Both the position numbers and the translations under genes were made by a program. Shown here one piece after another: positions 31,260 to 43,300 of a stretch of 64,000 bases of DNA. This stretch comes from Bursaphelenchus xylophilus. Taxonomy: Eukaryota; Nematoda; Chromadorea; Rhabditida; Aphelenchoididae. The notes under the pieces were generated by a model. The model was not told the DNA's origin and did no database searches. It saw nothing but the letters and a program-made list of their open reading frames with translations. How positions within the stretch are numbered: position 1 is the first letter of the stretch; each line of letters opens with the position of its first letter. The stretch covers positions 2,108,001 through 2,172,000 of the forward strand of contig CAJFCV020000002.1 of the NCBI GenBank assembly GCA_904066235.2. The letters are read 5' to 3'.

Positions 31260-33480
31260 AGTGTGACACCCAAATTTTTTTTCAAATCTTCCACACTTAT
31301 TTTGCCCATTACTTAGCCAGTTTTGCGCGGAAAAATCAATTTTTTATGGTAAAAGTAAACATGAAATTTTCATGCCAAAAATAACAAAAAAAAATCAAAT
31401 TTTTTAACCACAAAATCTCATTGATTGTAGCAAAAAATTGAAGCTAAAATCTTGCTCTTGCTTATGTCTTACAAGTTAGAAAATCTCACAATTTGCGCCA
31501 AGATTTCTATTTGCCTAAAAACTACCCTCTCCACAATGGAAATAGACATGAAAAACTTTCTATAGAACCTTAAATTCAACCCCAAAAAAACTCCAAAGCA
31601 TCCAGCTAGCCCCTGAAGACATCTGAGAATTATAAAAACTACAGCTTTTTAGTTTATTGCAGGCATAACTCATATCTTCAACCCAAATCATTGAGTCGGA
31701 GCCAATCATTCGCGAAGGTCGGTTCGCTTTACGAGCCTCGATTCCTAGCGTCTTTAACTACTCCTTTCTCTCAAAGGAGGAACGTTTTATTACTTGCTCC
31801 ATTTTATAATCAAATCGTCGATTCCCTCTTACTTTACCTCCCTTTATTTCCGTCGGTTACGCTTTGTAAATGAGATGGAGAGCGGCGGTTAATTGTTGAG
31901 TTAGCGGATGGAGGGGATACGGTAGCCTTCGGGCTTGATATTTTGGAGATTTTGTTTCGCATTGATAAAAGGCAATGTGATAAAATAATAGCGTCAGTTT
32001 GTCGGGAAAATAATGTGAATTTTGCTATGTTTTCTCGGAAGGTCCAACTGACCATATCCTATCCACACTACCACCCTTCCTTGTCGATAGCATTATTTTA
32101 CGCGGATTGTGCCCTCAGAGCCTCCCAATCGGTTTATCGCGGTGTCATTGGGGCCATTGTAGTCCAGCTCATGGCGTACGTACGTTTGGGATCTTTAAAC
32201 AGCCCTGTATTTTATAGTCCATCCCCCGTGCAGGACGTAATCGTGGGCTCTTACAGTAGTCGGAGGGCGACGTGCGAACAATCGGCTCAACGCAACTGGC
32301 GTCAATCCCCTCATTGACGACAATTAACGTAATGAGTGCGGATTGGCGTCAGCGATTACGGTACGATTAAGTGTATCTGGTTTTTCAATATACACTTGTG
32401 TATTGTGCTGACGGAAATGTTGAAGAATGTTTTTTGTTGGATCTATAAGCTTGCTGTCGGCTGGTTGTATGTTGTATGACAAGTCGTGTTTTGGTGAGAA
32501 GTTTGTTCCCAAAAAAAAGGCAGGCTAAACCCGAAAATTTGAGGGCCATTTGTTGCAAATTAGCAACGGAGCTCCGCGGAGGCGTTCCTAGTGTAGCTTT
32601 TAGCATGTTTTGAAAGAGATCTTGCAGGGGTTATCTAAACATACCATTTTTATCTCTGAAAATTTAGACTATTTTATGTAAAATTATAAAGCTTGCCCGC
32701 AACGGTGATATTGCGCTTCATTTACCCTAGAAATCGCTGCAAGGTTTGATGCATAAGCTCGCAAAAAAGTCAAATACCTAATCAATGTTTTTTTGAGCAG
32801 TGATTTGTGGCAATTAAGGTTTCTAATATTTGGTCTATGGTACTTTCGATGACAATTGGGGTAAACACAAAATCGATCGCTTGAAGGCCCAAAAAAGGGA
32901 GACCAAAAAAGATTGTAGACGGTGCCTGAAAAGCCTCTAGATGTTGGCGGAGACTCATAATAGGAGCACTTTTTCTAATTTTAAATAGCTATTGCTAGCC
33001 TTTGTTTTCTTTGTCCTGAGCTATTCGAGTTCAATATTATACATTGCACTTGTACTACGGACAATCTCAGCTCCATCTCAAGGTATTTTCTAGTCTGTTA
33101 GACACTTTCTCCGCAAATGCCCTCCGGGCTTTATGCCCTTCCGCACGCAGCTCGACTCTAGCGCGATTTCAGCATGGCCCGCCTACTAGTCGGCCGGCAA
33201 CAAAGCCGCTTTTAATTATCCGTACGCTATAAGCGGATTTTCATATAGTTTTTGTTGAAGGGCTTTCAATGAAAATGTAGCGCGCATTTCCGTGTTGTGC
33301 AATCTGTCACATGGATTTGCGAGCGTGTGGGTGCAGATTTTGGTATGCTACACGTAGGATTTCATGAAACGGTTGTAAATACAGCGGAATGGCGGAAATC
33401 GCATCGAAATAACATAGTAAATTTTGTGTTTATGCAAGTATTGCATGATTCAACGGGAAGAATCCGTCGCTGAAGTGAAT
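31260..33480. other. Noncoding with a degraded Tc5-like fragment and a MITE terminus
   Basis: 31300-31500 retains weak Tc5-like interior words (TTAGCCAGTTTTGCGCGGAA). A TCAGTTTGTCGGGAAAATAA terminus lies at 31993. The remainder, including a 124-codon ORF at 31943-32317, shows no recognisable domain. Confidence 0.4.
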
Positions 33481-33489
33481 ATAAGGATG

Positions 33490-33965
33490 TTTCAAGTGCA
33501 CGGTGCAGTCTTGTAAGCTTTTTTCAGTTAGAAAAGTGCACTGTCCAAAAAATGATGATTTTAGACCGCAGGAATTACATTTTTTGAAGAGAATTGTTCA
33601 TGTTGCGATTATATGAAAGCTATTCAACGTTACAGAGTAGTCTTCAAAGGCTGTGGAGTGCATAAAAATTTTTTTGCTCCGCACAGTGCAATCTTGTAAG
33701 CTTTTTTGCACTAGAAAACTGCACTGTGCAATAAATCAAAAAATTTTTTTTTAAAACTCATTGTAGATGGATCCGCTGAAGATATTATGCTCAACTGCAG
33801 CAATCATTTGCATCTTTGCATCGCCAGAGGCTGCAAATTATAAAAAAAATCAAATCTTCTCCGCACAGTGCGAAATTTTAGGTTTTATTGCTTTACAAAA
33901 TTGCACTGTGCAAACTTGTAGGCTTTTTTGCCTTACGAAACTGCACTGTGAAAAATTTTTTTTTA
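33490..33965. repeat. GCACNGTGC cluster
   Basis: Words near 33499, 33682, 33722, 33863, 33903 and 33944, often paired around TTTTGCACTAGAAAACTG-like spacers. Confidence 0.65.
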
Positions 33966-33999
33966 AATCGACAAGTCGATTTCCCCGCAACCAATTAGA

Positions 34000-35590
34000 G
34001 AATGCCTTTTGACCCTAATTGAACCAATTTCAACCAATTTCCGAGACGAAATTGATATGTGAAGAGACGAAATGGATGCCCTTCACCCATTTCTAATTAC
34101 AAATTTTCCCATATTTTATATATAAAATAAGTGCTCTAATTTATGTGAAAATTAGATGGAAAATAAGTTGAAACAAGAGGAAGAGAGGTCTCTCTCTTTG
34201 TTCCGTCTTTAATTTTTGAGGCGTTTCGTGGGAAAATTGGTGGAAAAAACATGCGATTACGGTAGTTTTATTGGGCTTGAAGACAGAAAGAGATGGGGAT
34301 TTGTATTTTAGAGATTTGATTGAATATTAATTTTGAATTTTTTCTTTGTCGATGACCAAGTGTATCTGTGAAAACATTTTTTTATTTCATTTTTTTTTTG
34401 AATTTTAAAAAAATTTGGAAAACAGTATCGCGAAAATATAACACTTTATAAATGTTGTATTTTACTCCGTTTCTTTTAGTAAACCATTTTCAAGTGTTTT
34501 TTTTTATTTTTTTTTTTTTTTTTGAATAGAAAACTTTTCTTATTTTTTTAAATCACACGGGGCCCAGAAAAGCTCGTATTTTACGTTCTCAAAAAGATTT
34601 TGAGCTTTAATTTTTTAAATATACATTTGTTTCTCTATCAAAACGTTATTTTTTAGATTTTTTATTTTTTTCAAAAATAAAAAATTTTTGAGCATCCATT
34701 TTTTATATACATATATATTTGTATTTCTATCAAAATTTTTTTTAGGTTTTTTATTTTTTAAAAAATAAAAAAATTTCTCAGAATGAGTGCACGTATTTCT
34801 CATTTTCAAAAAAATTTCTACCGTTTATCTACACTTTTTCTATCAAAAAATTTTTTTAGTTTTTAAAATTTTTAAAGGCCGAAATTATTTGATTCACGTA
34901 TTTTACATTTTCAAAATCTTTTTTTTTCATTTTGGTCCATAAAAACTTTCCGTTTCCCCTCGATTTTCCCACTAACCTACTACAATATCGCCCCTCTCTG
35001 CTCCTCCACCTTTCATCTCAATCGTCCTCCTGGATTGCACCTTGTTGGCCTTTCGTTGGGGCCAAATGGAGAAGAATGGAGGGGGCCTCTTCTTCAGCTA
35101 TTCATAACCCGCCCTTTTATGGTATTAGATTCGATTCAAAAGACAGCCCTTAAACTTGAACTTTTCGCGGGCCAAAACTTTTCGGATTAATAGTAGCGTC
35201 TATACAATATTTCAACGGCTCCGTTGCTGATGGTCAGCGGAGATGCGGGATGGGCTACTGTAAAGTTGGAGGGGCGTTTGAATAGGCTTATTGTTTGATC
35301 TTGATGAAAAATTGTGGATTTTTTTGGGAAAAAAGCCGAAATTTTGCTATTTCAACAACTTTATAAGACTTTTCTGCTTACCTAAATTATTGTCATAGAG
35401 CTGTCATGCTACAGTGATCGCACAATTACCTCAATTTTTATGTTTTCATTATTAAAAGTTCAGTTTTTTGGAAGTCCTCCAAAAAAACAGATTCTTGTCC
35501 CAAAAGCAAGTCAAATGGGGGTTTTTAATATCTGTGGTGGATCTATTTTACTACATAGAACATTGTTATATCCAAGTACGTTCCTATCTT
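34000..35590. other. Noncoding, AT-rich, low complexity
   Basis: 34380-34925 is A/T-run sequence with recurring TTTTAGGTTTTTTATTTTT and TATACAT-TTGT-TCT-TCAAAA units. 34950-35300 is more complex but shows no gene. Confidence 0.4.
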
Positions 35591-35629
35591 CGGCAGGCAG
35601 AGCGTCTAGATCCCAAACGAAAAGATATT

Positions 35630-35700
35630 CTCCCGGAGAGATTCGAACTTGAGTCAAAACCCAAAACTCGGCTCACTACTCCCCACGCTAACAAGGTGCG
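35630..35700 (-). other. tRNA-like relic
   Basis: Minus strand: A-box-like TTAGCGTGGGGAGTAGTGAG and B-box-like AGTTCGAATCT. Stems do not pair fully. Confidence 0.45.
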
Positions 35701-35973
35701 GTCTTCAAGCTGGTGGAGGAGGTTACGTAGAAGTCGTGGTCTATTTTGGCATCAAAAATTTACGTTATTCTCAACACTGCTGTCCTAAAATGCCAAATTT
35801 TTGGCAAAGAGGCTCGATCTTTGGTCAAATTTTTAATTTTGATTTTTTACCCGTTGCGCCATAAAGCCGTGGTTTCTTAAATTCTAGCACAGCATGGAGG
35901 CAGCATAGGCACTACCGCTGATCGTTTTTTATGTTAACTTGAGCGGTTTTTTAACGAAAAAAGTTATATTTAC

Positions 35974-36042
35974 ACCAGCGGGTCTCGAACTTGGCTCAAC
36001 CCTAAACTTTGACTCCAAACCACCTGCGTCATGTCAACACAG
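35974..36042 (-). other. tRNA-like relic
   Basis: Minus strand: TGACGCAGGTGGTTTGGAGT and AAGTTCGAGACCCGC. Same general layout as the relic 300 bp to the left. Confidence 0.45.
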
Positions 36043-36599
36043 CCTCAGTTTTTATTATACAGTAAGAACCCATCCTATTCTCCAATTCCATTGCATTTCC
36101 AACGTTTCCTATGCGATATAGTAACCAGAAATTGATTAGTTTCCAAAACCTTCTCCATTCCTAATTGAGCTCAACAAAAAAATAATTCTTTGACGAATAG
36201 CCGGGAACCAATTCCGCGGTGTTAATAACGCGGGTCAGAATTGATGACTTTTTATTGAATTCTCGCCAATTTCGCCCCTTTCATTGGTCGGTTTCTATAG
36301 CGAAAGGAAGGGGAAGATGAAAGAGCGACTGCACCGTGCAATGAATCCTCTTCCTTCGCGGTTTTCGGGGCTTCAAATGGCTGCATTGGGATGGTCTTAT
36401 ACAGTGAATTATTGCTGGGGAGTTGAGCTGTGAGCTGAGCAAACTTTTTTTTTTTTTTTTTTTGAAATTTCATGATATTTGAGGTTACTGTATCCTTTTA
36501 TTTTTGAATTTTTGCAAAATTGACGTCTATATTTTTGAACTGACAAATGGAATTTTGTTCAGTGTTAATTGTAGTTTGATTTTAAACTATTTTTAACCG

Positions 36600-36668
36600 T
36601 ATGGCATAATGGCTCAGTGGTAGTGAGCCAGTCAAAAAAATCGGCTCAGGTTCGATTCCGCCTGAAAA
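36600..36668 (+). other. tRNA-like relic with A-rich tail
   Basis: ATGGCTCAGTGGTAGTGAGC has a good D-arm (GCTC/GAGC); B-box GGTTCGATTCC follows 45 bp on; then CCTG and an A run. The T stem does not close. Confidence 0.55.
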
Positions 36669-37050
36669 AAAGAACTCTGAAATGGATTTTTTATTGTTGT
36701 TTATCATTTCAAAAGCAATTGTAAAGCCCTGAAGTAGTGTCTTCTTCCCAGAAGAACCTTAATTTAGATAGTTAATTTGCTTTTTTTTTGAAAAAAGTTG
36801 GATTTTAGCTCAATTTTTGCTTTGAGCCGCAAAAATTGTTTGTCATAAAGAAAAGTTGTTGTATAAAGGTTTCGTTGTCAATGTGATTAGATATCCTAGC
36901 AAGCACTGAAATTTCTTTCGCCCTGAATTAGCCTTTTTTCCCCATTCTATAATGATTTTTTATAGAATCTCCGAATTTCCTCTTCAAAATCCAAAAAAAA
37001 TCGATTAGCCAATTCGGCGTTCACGGCAACCTCCGCATGATGACCGTTAT

Positions 37051-37064
37051 ACACACACACACAC
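37051..37064 (+). repeat. (AC)7 microsatellite
   Basis: Uninterrupted AC dinucleotides, seven units. Confidence 0.9.
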
Positions 37065-37443
37065 ATCTGCCGCCTCCACCAAATTTGTATCTCATTTCCG
37101 TCCGGTCGCGCGGTCCTTAAAATCATTTTTTTTTTTTGCGCCGAGTCCTTGAGAGAAGCGCGGCTGTCGCACTTTGCCTTTTGCGGCCCCCATTGAATAG
37201 ATGACATTAATTTGTAAGCAAATTAGTTCCGATTCGAGCCCATGAACAAGTGGTGGGGTTATGCCGCGGGTTTCCGGCCAATCCGATTTTGAGGGAAATT
37301 TGGAATTTTTAATTGGCCATTGTTGGGATTACTGTAATTTCCGGTGGGAAGAATGGGCTCAACTTATTTTATTTATTGTTTAAAATTGCTTTTTTGTATC
37401 TTTATAAGACCGAAATTCGATGTTTTGCAATTTTTTTAAAATG

Positions 37444-37512
37444 TGTCGAAATGGCGCAACTGGTAGTGAGGTAAATTTTCGTTCAAAAGGTTGCAAGTTC
37501 GAGTCCCATTGG
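37444..37512 (+). other. tRNA-like relic, GCGCAACTGGTAGTGAG family
   Basis: AATGGCGCAACTGGTAGTGA and AGTTCGAGTCCC; followed by an A run. Shares its A-box block with the loci at 59.7, 62.5 and 62.6 kb. Confidence 0.55.
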
Positions 37513-37839
37513 AAAAAAATATTTTTATATTTTGCAAAAATGCTTTCCAATTGCTAAAAGTAGAGATGTATTTTGCATTTTTTATAACAAAACATAAAAA
37601 CGAAGTCGTATTTTACCTTTAAAAACTGATTTTCTTTTTGATTTTTTTTTTGATTTTTAATAAAATTTTTTTGTTATAATACTGTTTTATTGGTCGGAAA
37701 CTGCATTAAATATTTTTTAAATATCAATTATGGCCTCAAAATTAATTTTACAGTGATATTTCGGGCATGTGCTTACACGATAAAAAATAAAAATATTTTT
37801 TTTTGCTGTACAAATCCCGCTTGAAATTTTTTTTCATAA

Positions 37840-38250
37840 ACAGTCTAATTCTGAGCGCATTTTAGCATCAGAAAAACTTCTAAACCCTTCACTCTTTTTC
37901 CATTTCCTCAAGAAAATCCAAATCTCTTCCCCCTCGGAACCCATTCGCATTTCTTGAGCGCCGGTTTATGCAAATTTTGTTGCGCCGAGAACTGGTTCGA
38001 ACAGTTGAACCACCTGCAATGGCGCAACACTTTGTCCTAATTCAATAGATTTTTACCCATTTCTCCAAATAATTACGTTACCATAACTAATTGCGCAATA
38101 ATTATGCAAATTTCGGGGACAGAGTGCATTAAAGTGTCATAAAAATTGATGTGGAATTAATTTTCAGGGAATTTCCAATTATTCCGCAACAAGCGGATTA
38201 ATTGCGTCTCCGTTTTTTTTGTGTGAGGCAGCCGGCTTTCATGTGACATC
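37840..38250. promoter_or_regulatory. Candidate enhancer-like unique block
   Basis: About 400 bp of complex, repeat-free sequence amid low-complexity DNA. It holds two ATGCAAAT octamers (37968, 38104), several TAATTA/TAATTG homeodomain cores (38070-38200) and a CACCTG E-box near 38010. Enhancer function is inference only. Confidence 0.35.
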
Positions 38251-38254
38251 TGCA

Positions 38255-38915
38255 CGGTGCGATTAAAATTTATTTAAATTTCCTCGGGAATAATACGAAA
38301 TTTTGGGAGGAAATTGGGGAGTAGGAATTGTATTTACTCAGTAAATTTTTATTTTTACTATTTTTTGGCTGATTTTTTTGTTTTGGACTTGCTAGGGCAA
38401 GTTTTGTTTTTTTGCACTGTGCAATTTAATTTTATTCAAATTTCAAATAAAAAATGCGTAAATTTTATGGCAAATTTATTTCACAACAAAAGTATTTAGT
38501 TAGTAAACTTGAGTGAAAGCATTCTTTTCCCAAGTTTTTGCTTTGGTACTGTTTAGTCCAATTTTTAAATTTTTGCACAGTGCGGTTACTATTTATGCAA
38601 ATTTTTCCCGGAAGACTCCAAAATTTTGATTAAAGAAGAAGAGTAGAATGTTTTTGCTACAGATAAAATACCACTGCTTGCAAAAAAAATTTTTTTTTAC
38701 TCCGCCGTACCTGTTCCAATCTGCTTTTCAATTTTTGCACTGTGCAGTCAAAATTTAAGCGAATTTCGTCGGGCAAGATACCCATTGATAATTTTGAAAG
38801 GTACAATACGGCGGATCACGGTTCCTAGCTCATATATTTTTCAGCATTCTGTCAGTTGCTGACATACGATTTTTTAAATGGCGTTTTTATTTTTTCGCAC
38901 AGTGCAATCGAGCTT
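38255..38915. repeat. Spaced GCACNGTGC words
   Basis: Single words near 38253, 38416, 38575, 38738 and 38898, i.e. every ~160 bp, each in a different local context (CTGCACGGTGCG, TTGCACTGTGCA, TTGCACAGTGCG, TTGCACTGTGCA, TCGCACAGTGCA). Confidence 0.6.
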
Positions 38916-38918
38916 ACA

Positions 38919-39135
38919 GGAAAAGTCCTCCAAGGGCGACGCTTAGATTTTGATGAAGCCTGTCACAAATTTAGCCTAATTTTTGCCAATCTGAATGCAA
39001 GATTTCTAGCTATCGCTTTGCGAAAACAACCGAAATTTTAAAGCCGAAAGTTGGCAAAAATGTGACACTTTTTTTGCGAATTTTTTCATAAAAAGTTTTG
39101 TACTTATTTCTACTGTAGAGGGTAATGTTCTTTTC
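38919..39135. mobile_element. Tc5-like MITE, left half
   Basis: CAGGAAAAGTCCTCCAAGGG then GCGACGCTTAGATTTTGATG; ends at TACTGTAGAGGGTAATGTTC. Confidence 0.55.
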
Positions 39136-39224
39136 TTCAAGTTTCTGCCAAAATCACCCAAAACCCCTTTTCTACCCTTACCATAACCCCTCAACCCACT
39201 TATCTTCCCCATCTTTTCCGTCCG

Positions 39225-39259
39225 CTCTCTCTCTCTCTCTCTCTCTCTCGCTCTCTCTC
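39225..39259 (+). repeat. (CT)n microsatellite
   Basis: About 35 bp of CT with one CG interruption. The 155-codon ORF across it owes its length partly to this tract. Confidence 0.9.
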
Positions 39260-39674
39260 AATTCAGGTTACCGTAGGCCATTAAGCGCCACTCGAGAAGA
39301 AGGGCGCGGCCGAAAGCGGCCCAATCGAAATGATTGCTTTTTTTCAATTGGCCCATTTCTACGGCGCCTAATTCCTCCCTATATTTGTATATTTTTGGGC
39401 CAGAAATTCTTTAATTCGAATGCCCGTTTTTGGAGAGCCAAAAATCCATTTAATGCGAGTCCTTCAGATTATATCCCGCTCGTTGAAGGAAGACGGGAAT
39501 TGAGAGCGGAAATGCGAGATGTTTTGTACGTTTTTGGAATCAACACACGTTTAAAGATACCTATAACATATGTAGGTGTTGAAAAAATATAGAGCCTGTT
39601 AAAATGCCAATTTTTTCAACAATAGCTAAAGTTTTTTTTTATTTTCTTTTTATTTTGCCCACTTATTCAATATT

Positions 39675-39827
39675 TCAGTCTGTCGGGAAAATAATGAGCA
39701 TTCTGTGGCTTCGAAAATCGCATCGCCGCCGAGAAAATGAATTGTGTCGCGGCAAAATCAAATTCTTTTCACTTCAGCGACGCGACCGGCGCAGCGACAT
39801 TGTGCTCGTTATTTTTCCGACAGGCTG
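39675..39827. mobile_element. TCAGTCTG MITE type A, complete
   Basis: A good reference copy: GAAAATCGCATCGCCGCCGA, GTCGCGGCAAAATCAAATTC, ACTTCAGCGACGCGACCGGC, GTGCTCGTTATTTTTCCGAC in order. Confidence 0.8.
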
Positions 39828-39914
39828 CTTATATACGTTGTCCCAGTCTACGCACTAGTTCTACCCGAGCCTCACTGAAACCTCTTCAAACCAAATGGCT
39901 GTACAAGAAACCCC

Positions 39915-40065
39915 GTCTACTAGTTGCCCCACATGTCAAAAAAATTCTTTCAAAAAAGTGAAAAAACAAGGAAACTCGGATCATTGATTTTTTGCGAAGC
40001 TTCGCGAAAGTGCCACAGAATATCGAGCTCGAAAAATTATGTGGTTGAAAAGCCTTACGTTGTGG
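39915..40065. repeat. Dispersed repeat shared with 46005-46100
   Basis: Common words GTCAAAAAAATTCTTTCA and AAAGTGCCACAGAAT-ATCGAG. Single pair in the window. Confidence 0.5.
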
Positions 40066-40139
40066 CAATTTTTCGCAGTGCAAAAAGTGTTGCGATGAAA
40101 AGTTAAAAAAAGTCTGCTCGCTTTATGAAACTACATACT

Positions 40140-41005
40140 ATAACGCGCCACTTCAGAGGAGTCAATTTTTGGCCCTACTGAACCTTTTTAACTTCAATCC
40201 CTTCAATGTTGAATCTTGGATTTCGTTTTTACTTTTCTACAAATCGTTGTACAGCGGTTTAACTGTATTTCCACCGCGCCGAAAACCCGCTTTTGTCCCG
40301 TAAACCTCTCCATAAACTGATCCATTCATCGGCCCTCAAATCGCAAAAGAATCTCAATTCTTCGTAGCTTAGAAGCTTCGTAAGCCTCTCTCGCTCGGCT
40401 CTACCGTACGCCGCCGGGGCTTTCTTCGAACATGGTCCGTAATTTTATTTGATTTGAGGAAGACGAATTGAAAGGAATAAAAAACGGCTTTTAAGGGCCC
40501 ATTCCGCGCTTTTCTTTTCTTTTAATGGCCACAAATCAAGGCCAAACGAAATGAGTTTCAATTAAGCCCGGAGGGCGGCGGGTTGTCCGGGGCGCCTTCA
40601 TTTTGAATATTAAATAATTTCGGGGTCGCGGCTTAGGGACCAGTCCACTGCTGGTGGGACAGGGGATTTTTGGGGATTTGCGGCATAATGGGAGTCATCA
40701 AGGTTTTCGGATGGTCAAATATCATATACTTAATGAATTGGAGGCGAGTTTGTGTGGGCAGGATCTCGCGTTTTGTTTCAGTGGAGGAAGTAATCGTTAT
40801 TTTGTAGCGATTGCCCTGGATAGAAGAAATAATCCTTCTTGTAAAACACATTTTTTGTCCAAACTATAGTATAGGCAGTGGTCCCAGTGCGACATACAGA
40901 AACCTAGATTTTACTTGAATTTAATGCGCATCGCGACAAGCGCCAAATCAAAAACCGGATCAGCTACAAGTTCGCGATGCAATCTTGGATGCGATAGAGT
41001 GCTCA
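40140..41005. other. Noncoding, mostly unique
   Basis: Complex sequence without a recognised gene. A Tc5-like scrap (AGTGCGACATACAG) sits near 40885. Confidence 0.35.
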
Positions 41006-41013
41006 TTAAGCAT

Positions 41014-41150
41014 CAGTCTGTCGGGAAAGTAAAGAAAATTTGTTGCGCCTTCGCTTTGCGACGGCTAGCCGGGCTGGAAATTTGATGCGCAACTGCTACG
41101 AGGCAAGACATTTTGCTGCAACAAATCCACATTATTTTCCCGACAGACTG
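41014..41150. mobile_element. TCAGTCTG MITE type B
   Basis: TCAGTCTGTCGGGAAAGTAA to CCACATTATTTTCCCGACAG; interior GCTTTGCGACGGCTAGCCGG. Confidence 0.75.
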
Positions 41151-41197
41151 GTCTATATCGCTCCCTCATGAAAAAAGGATGATATTCAGATATTACA

Positions 41198-41343
41198 TCA
41201 GTCTGTCGGGAAAATAATGAGCACTCTGTCGCATCGAAAATCCTCAAGAAAATGAAGTGTGTCGCGGCAAAATCAAAGTGCTTTTCACTTCAGCGACGCG
41301 ATCGGCGGAACGCCATTGTGCTCATTATTTTCCCGACAGACTA
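41198..41343. mobile_element. TCAGTCTG MITE type A
   Basis: 47 bp from the preceding type B copy. Interior TCAAGAAAATGAAGTGTGTC shows a short deletion of the CATCGCCGCCGAG block. Confidence 0.75.
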
Positions 41344-41378
41344 ACATTTTTGCTCCATTCCACACACTTGTTTGACAG

Positions 41379-41821
41379 CAGAGATTGTCACGGTCAAAAT
41401 TTTGGCTTCGGCTCCGGCTGTTAGCTCCCAGAGCCGTGGCCGAGGCCAAATTTGCAGCTCCGGCTCCGGCTCTTGGCCAAGTGCAAAATTTAAAAAAGCC
41501 TCCGGCTCCGAATCCCGGCTCCTATGCAAAATGTTTTTTTTAAAATATTTTTCCAAAAATAAAAGTTATTATAGTGCCAGAGATCATACAGCCAACGTTT
41601 TTGCAGTCAAGTCACATCCTCCGCAGTGTTTTTCAAGCACTTTGTTTTAACGAGATCACGAAATTTTTACTTTTCTGACCGCTGGGAAGCCTGGCTCTGG
41701 CTCCTGGCTCGGAGCTGGAGCCGACCTCAAAATTTCCGGCTCCGGCTCTGGCTCCTGGCTCGGAGCCGGAGCCGCTCAGAGCCGGAGCCAAGAGCCGGCT
41801 CCGGAGCCGTGGCAATCTCTG
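41379..41821. mobile_element. hAT-like MITE with GGAGCCGG repeats; perfect 8-bp target duplication
   Basis: Termini CAGAGATTGTCACGG and CCGTGGCAATCTCTG; TTTGACAG on both sides (41371-41378, 41822-41829). An 8-bp duplication and CAGAG start are typical of hAT elements. The interior is two blocks of degenerate GGCTCCGGCTCC/GAGCCGGAGCC around an AT-rich core with TTTTTTTAAAATATTTTTCC. No transposase. Confidence 0.85.
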
Positions 41822-41859
41822 TTTGACAGTCACTGTTTTTTTGGCTTCCTTATCCTCTA

Positions 41860-42335
41860 ACTACAAAAAAAATGAGTTCTTCAACCCCTTCCACTCAGCC
41901 CGCAATCCCTCCTCATTCCGCTACCGTAACCCCTCGATTGCCGTGCCCCGAAAAAGATAATTAAAATGCCAAATTTGTCGATTAAATTAATTTCGGTTGA
42001 TGTTTTCGGAATTTGTAATTCGCCCTGGAAATTTATGTATTTGAAGGGGGTCATCATGGAGATGAGATAGGGGCGTTTTAAGTTTATTAAAAACCGAATT
42101 AGACGCGGAAGAATGGAGTTGAAATTCCCGCTTCTCCGCTTGAAATTTGAGGCCCAATGAGGGCCCTATTTGAATGTGAAGATGTCTGATACATCGCCGC
42201 AGGCAGTTGACAGACATTTTTGAAGGGTGCGTTACGTTGGACTTTTAATTATTCGTATTTATGCGAGCAACGAAGACGTTTGGAGACAAGAGAGTTCAAA
42301 AAAATTTGTTGAAATTGTGGAAGAAACTCTATGGA
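41860..42335. other. Noncoding, unique
   Basis: Contains ACCGTAACCCC and a TTAAATTAATTTCGG homeodomain-like AT core, but no gene. Confidence 0.35.
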
Positions 42336-42340
42336 TATGA

Positions 42341-42905
42341 TCAGTCTGTCGGGAAAGTAATGGGCACTCTGTCGCAGCGAAAATTGCATCGCCGAGAAAA
42401 TGAATTGTGTTGCGGCGAAATCAAATTGATTTTCACTTCACAAGAGAAGTACCCCAAGTGCGACGCTCAGATTTTCTTTAAATTTTGCACACGCGTCGGT
42501 CATAGACTAAATATCAATTCTTGAAAGTTTTGCTCGCGCTTTGCAAGCGCCGCCGAGATATTGAACGATCTTTGTCGCCGAGAGAGTACGCTAAAGGCGG
42601 AGAGCGGTCAGAGAGAAAAACGTTTTTTGATCATAACTTTGCTAGTTCCGTGCCGACAAAATTGATTTTTTGTGGAGACATTACACTTTACGGTAGAAGT
42701 AGGTATGAAACTTTATGTGACGAAATTCGACAAAAAGTGTCAAATTTTCGACAACTTTCGATCTAAAAATCTCGGTTGTTTCTGCAAAGCGCGAGCTAGG
42801 ATCCTCGCATATATTTAAGAAAAAATTATTTGAAATTTGTGCCAAGTTTCATCAAAATCTGTGCGTCGCACTTGGGGTACTTTCCCTGTCAGCGACACGA
42901 TCGGC
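42341..42905. mobile_element. TCAGTCTG MITE type A split by a Tc5-like insertion
   Basis: Type A reads normally to TGATTTTCACTTCA (42440), then resumes as TCAGCGACACGATCGGC after 42888. The duplicated TCA is the inserted element's target. The copy is lost soon after. Confidence 0.75.
42441..42888. mobile_element. Tc5-like MITE, complete, TCA target duplication
   Basis: CAAGAGAAGTACCCCAAGTG to CTTGGGGTACTTTCCCTG, TCA at 42438-42440 and 42889-42891. Because it disrupts a known MITE sequence, it fixes the element's ends independently. Confidence 0.85.
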
Positions 42906-42939
42906 TGTTTTCAAAAAGCGCGTAGACTTCTTTCCCTGA

Positions 42940-43115
42940 CGCACAGTGCATTTCGCTTTTTCTTCGCTTACGCACTGTGCGTACCTCAAAAGAAGCGTCG
43001 TCGCGGCGCACCATGCGTTTCACCGTTTTTTTCCTGACGCACAGTGCGTTTCGCTTTTCCTTTGCTTACGCACAGTGCAAACCCCAAAAAAGCGGTTTGC
43101 ACTGTGCGAACGATT
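42940..43115. repeat. GCACNGTGC cluster
   Basis: ACGCACAGTGCATTTCGCTT and ACGCACTGTGCGTACC alternate with a second copy pair to 43110, a ~90-bp semi-tandem arrangement. Confidence 0.65.
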
Positions 43116-43300
43116 CAGCCAAACAGCCGTGACGCAGTGGAAAAAAGCCGCGATTGTGCGCGTAAAACGGTTGTTTAGACAGCTTTTCAAGCACAGTCTA
43201 AAAACAGAGATCGGCAGATTAAAATTGGAAATGCCTCGGAGACCCATGCACTCTGTCAAGTTTTACAGAACAGCAGTGATTCAGGACAATAATTCATGTA

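Noticed and set aside
39125..39592. 155-codon ORF
   Set aside because: Runs through a CT microsatellite giving a Leu-Ser string; no domain.
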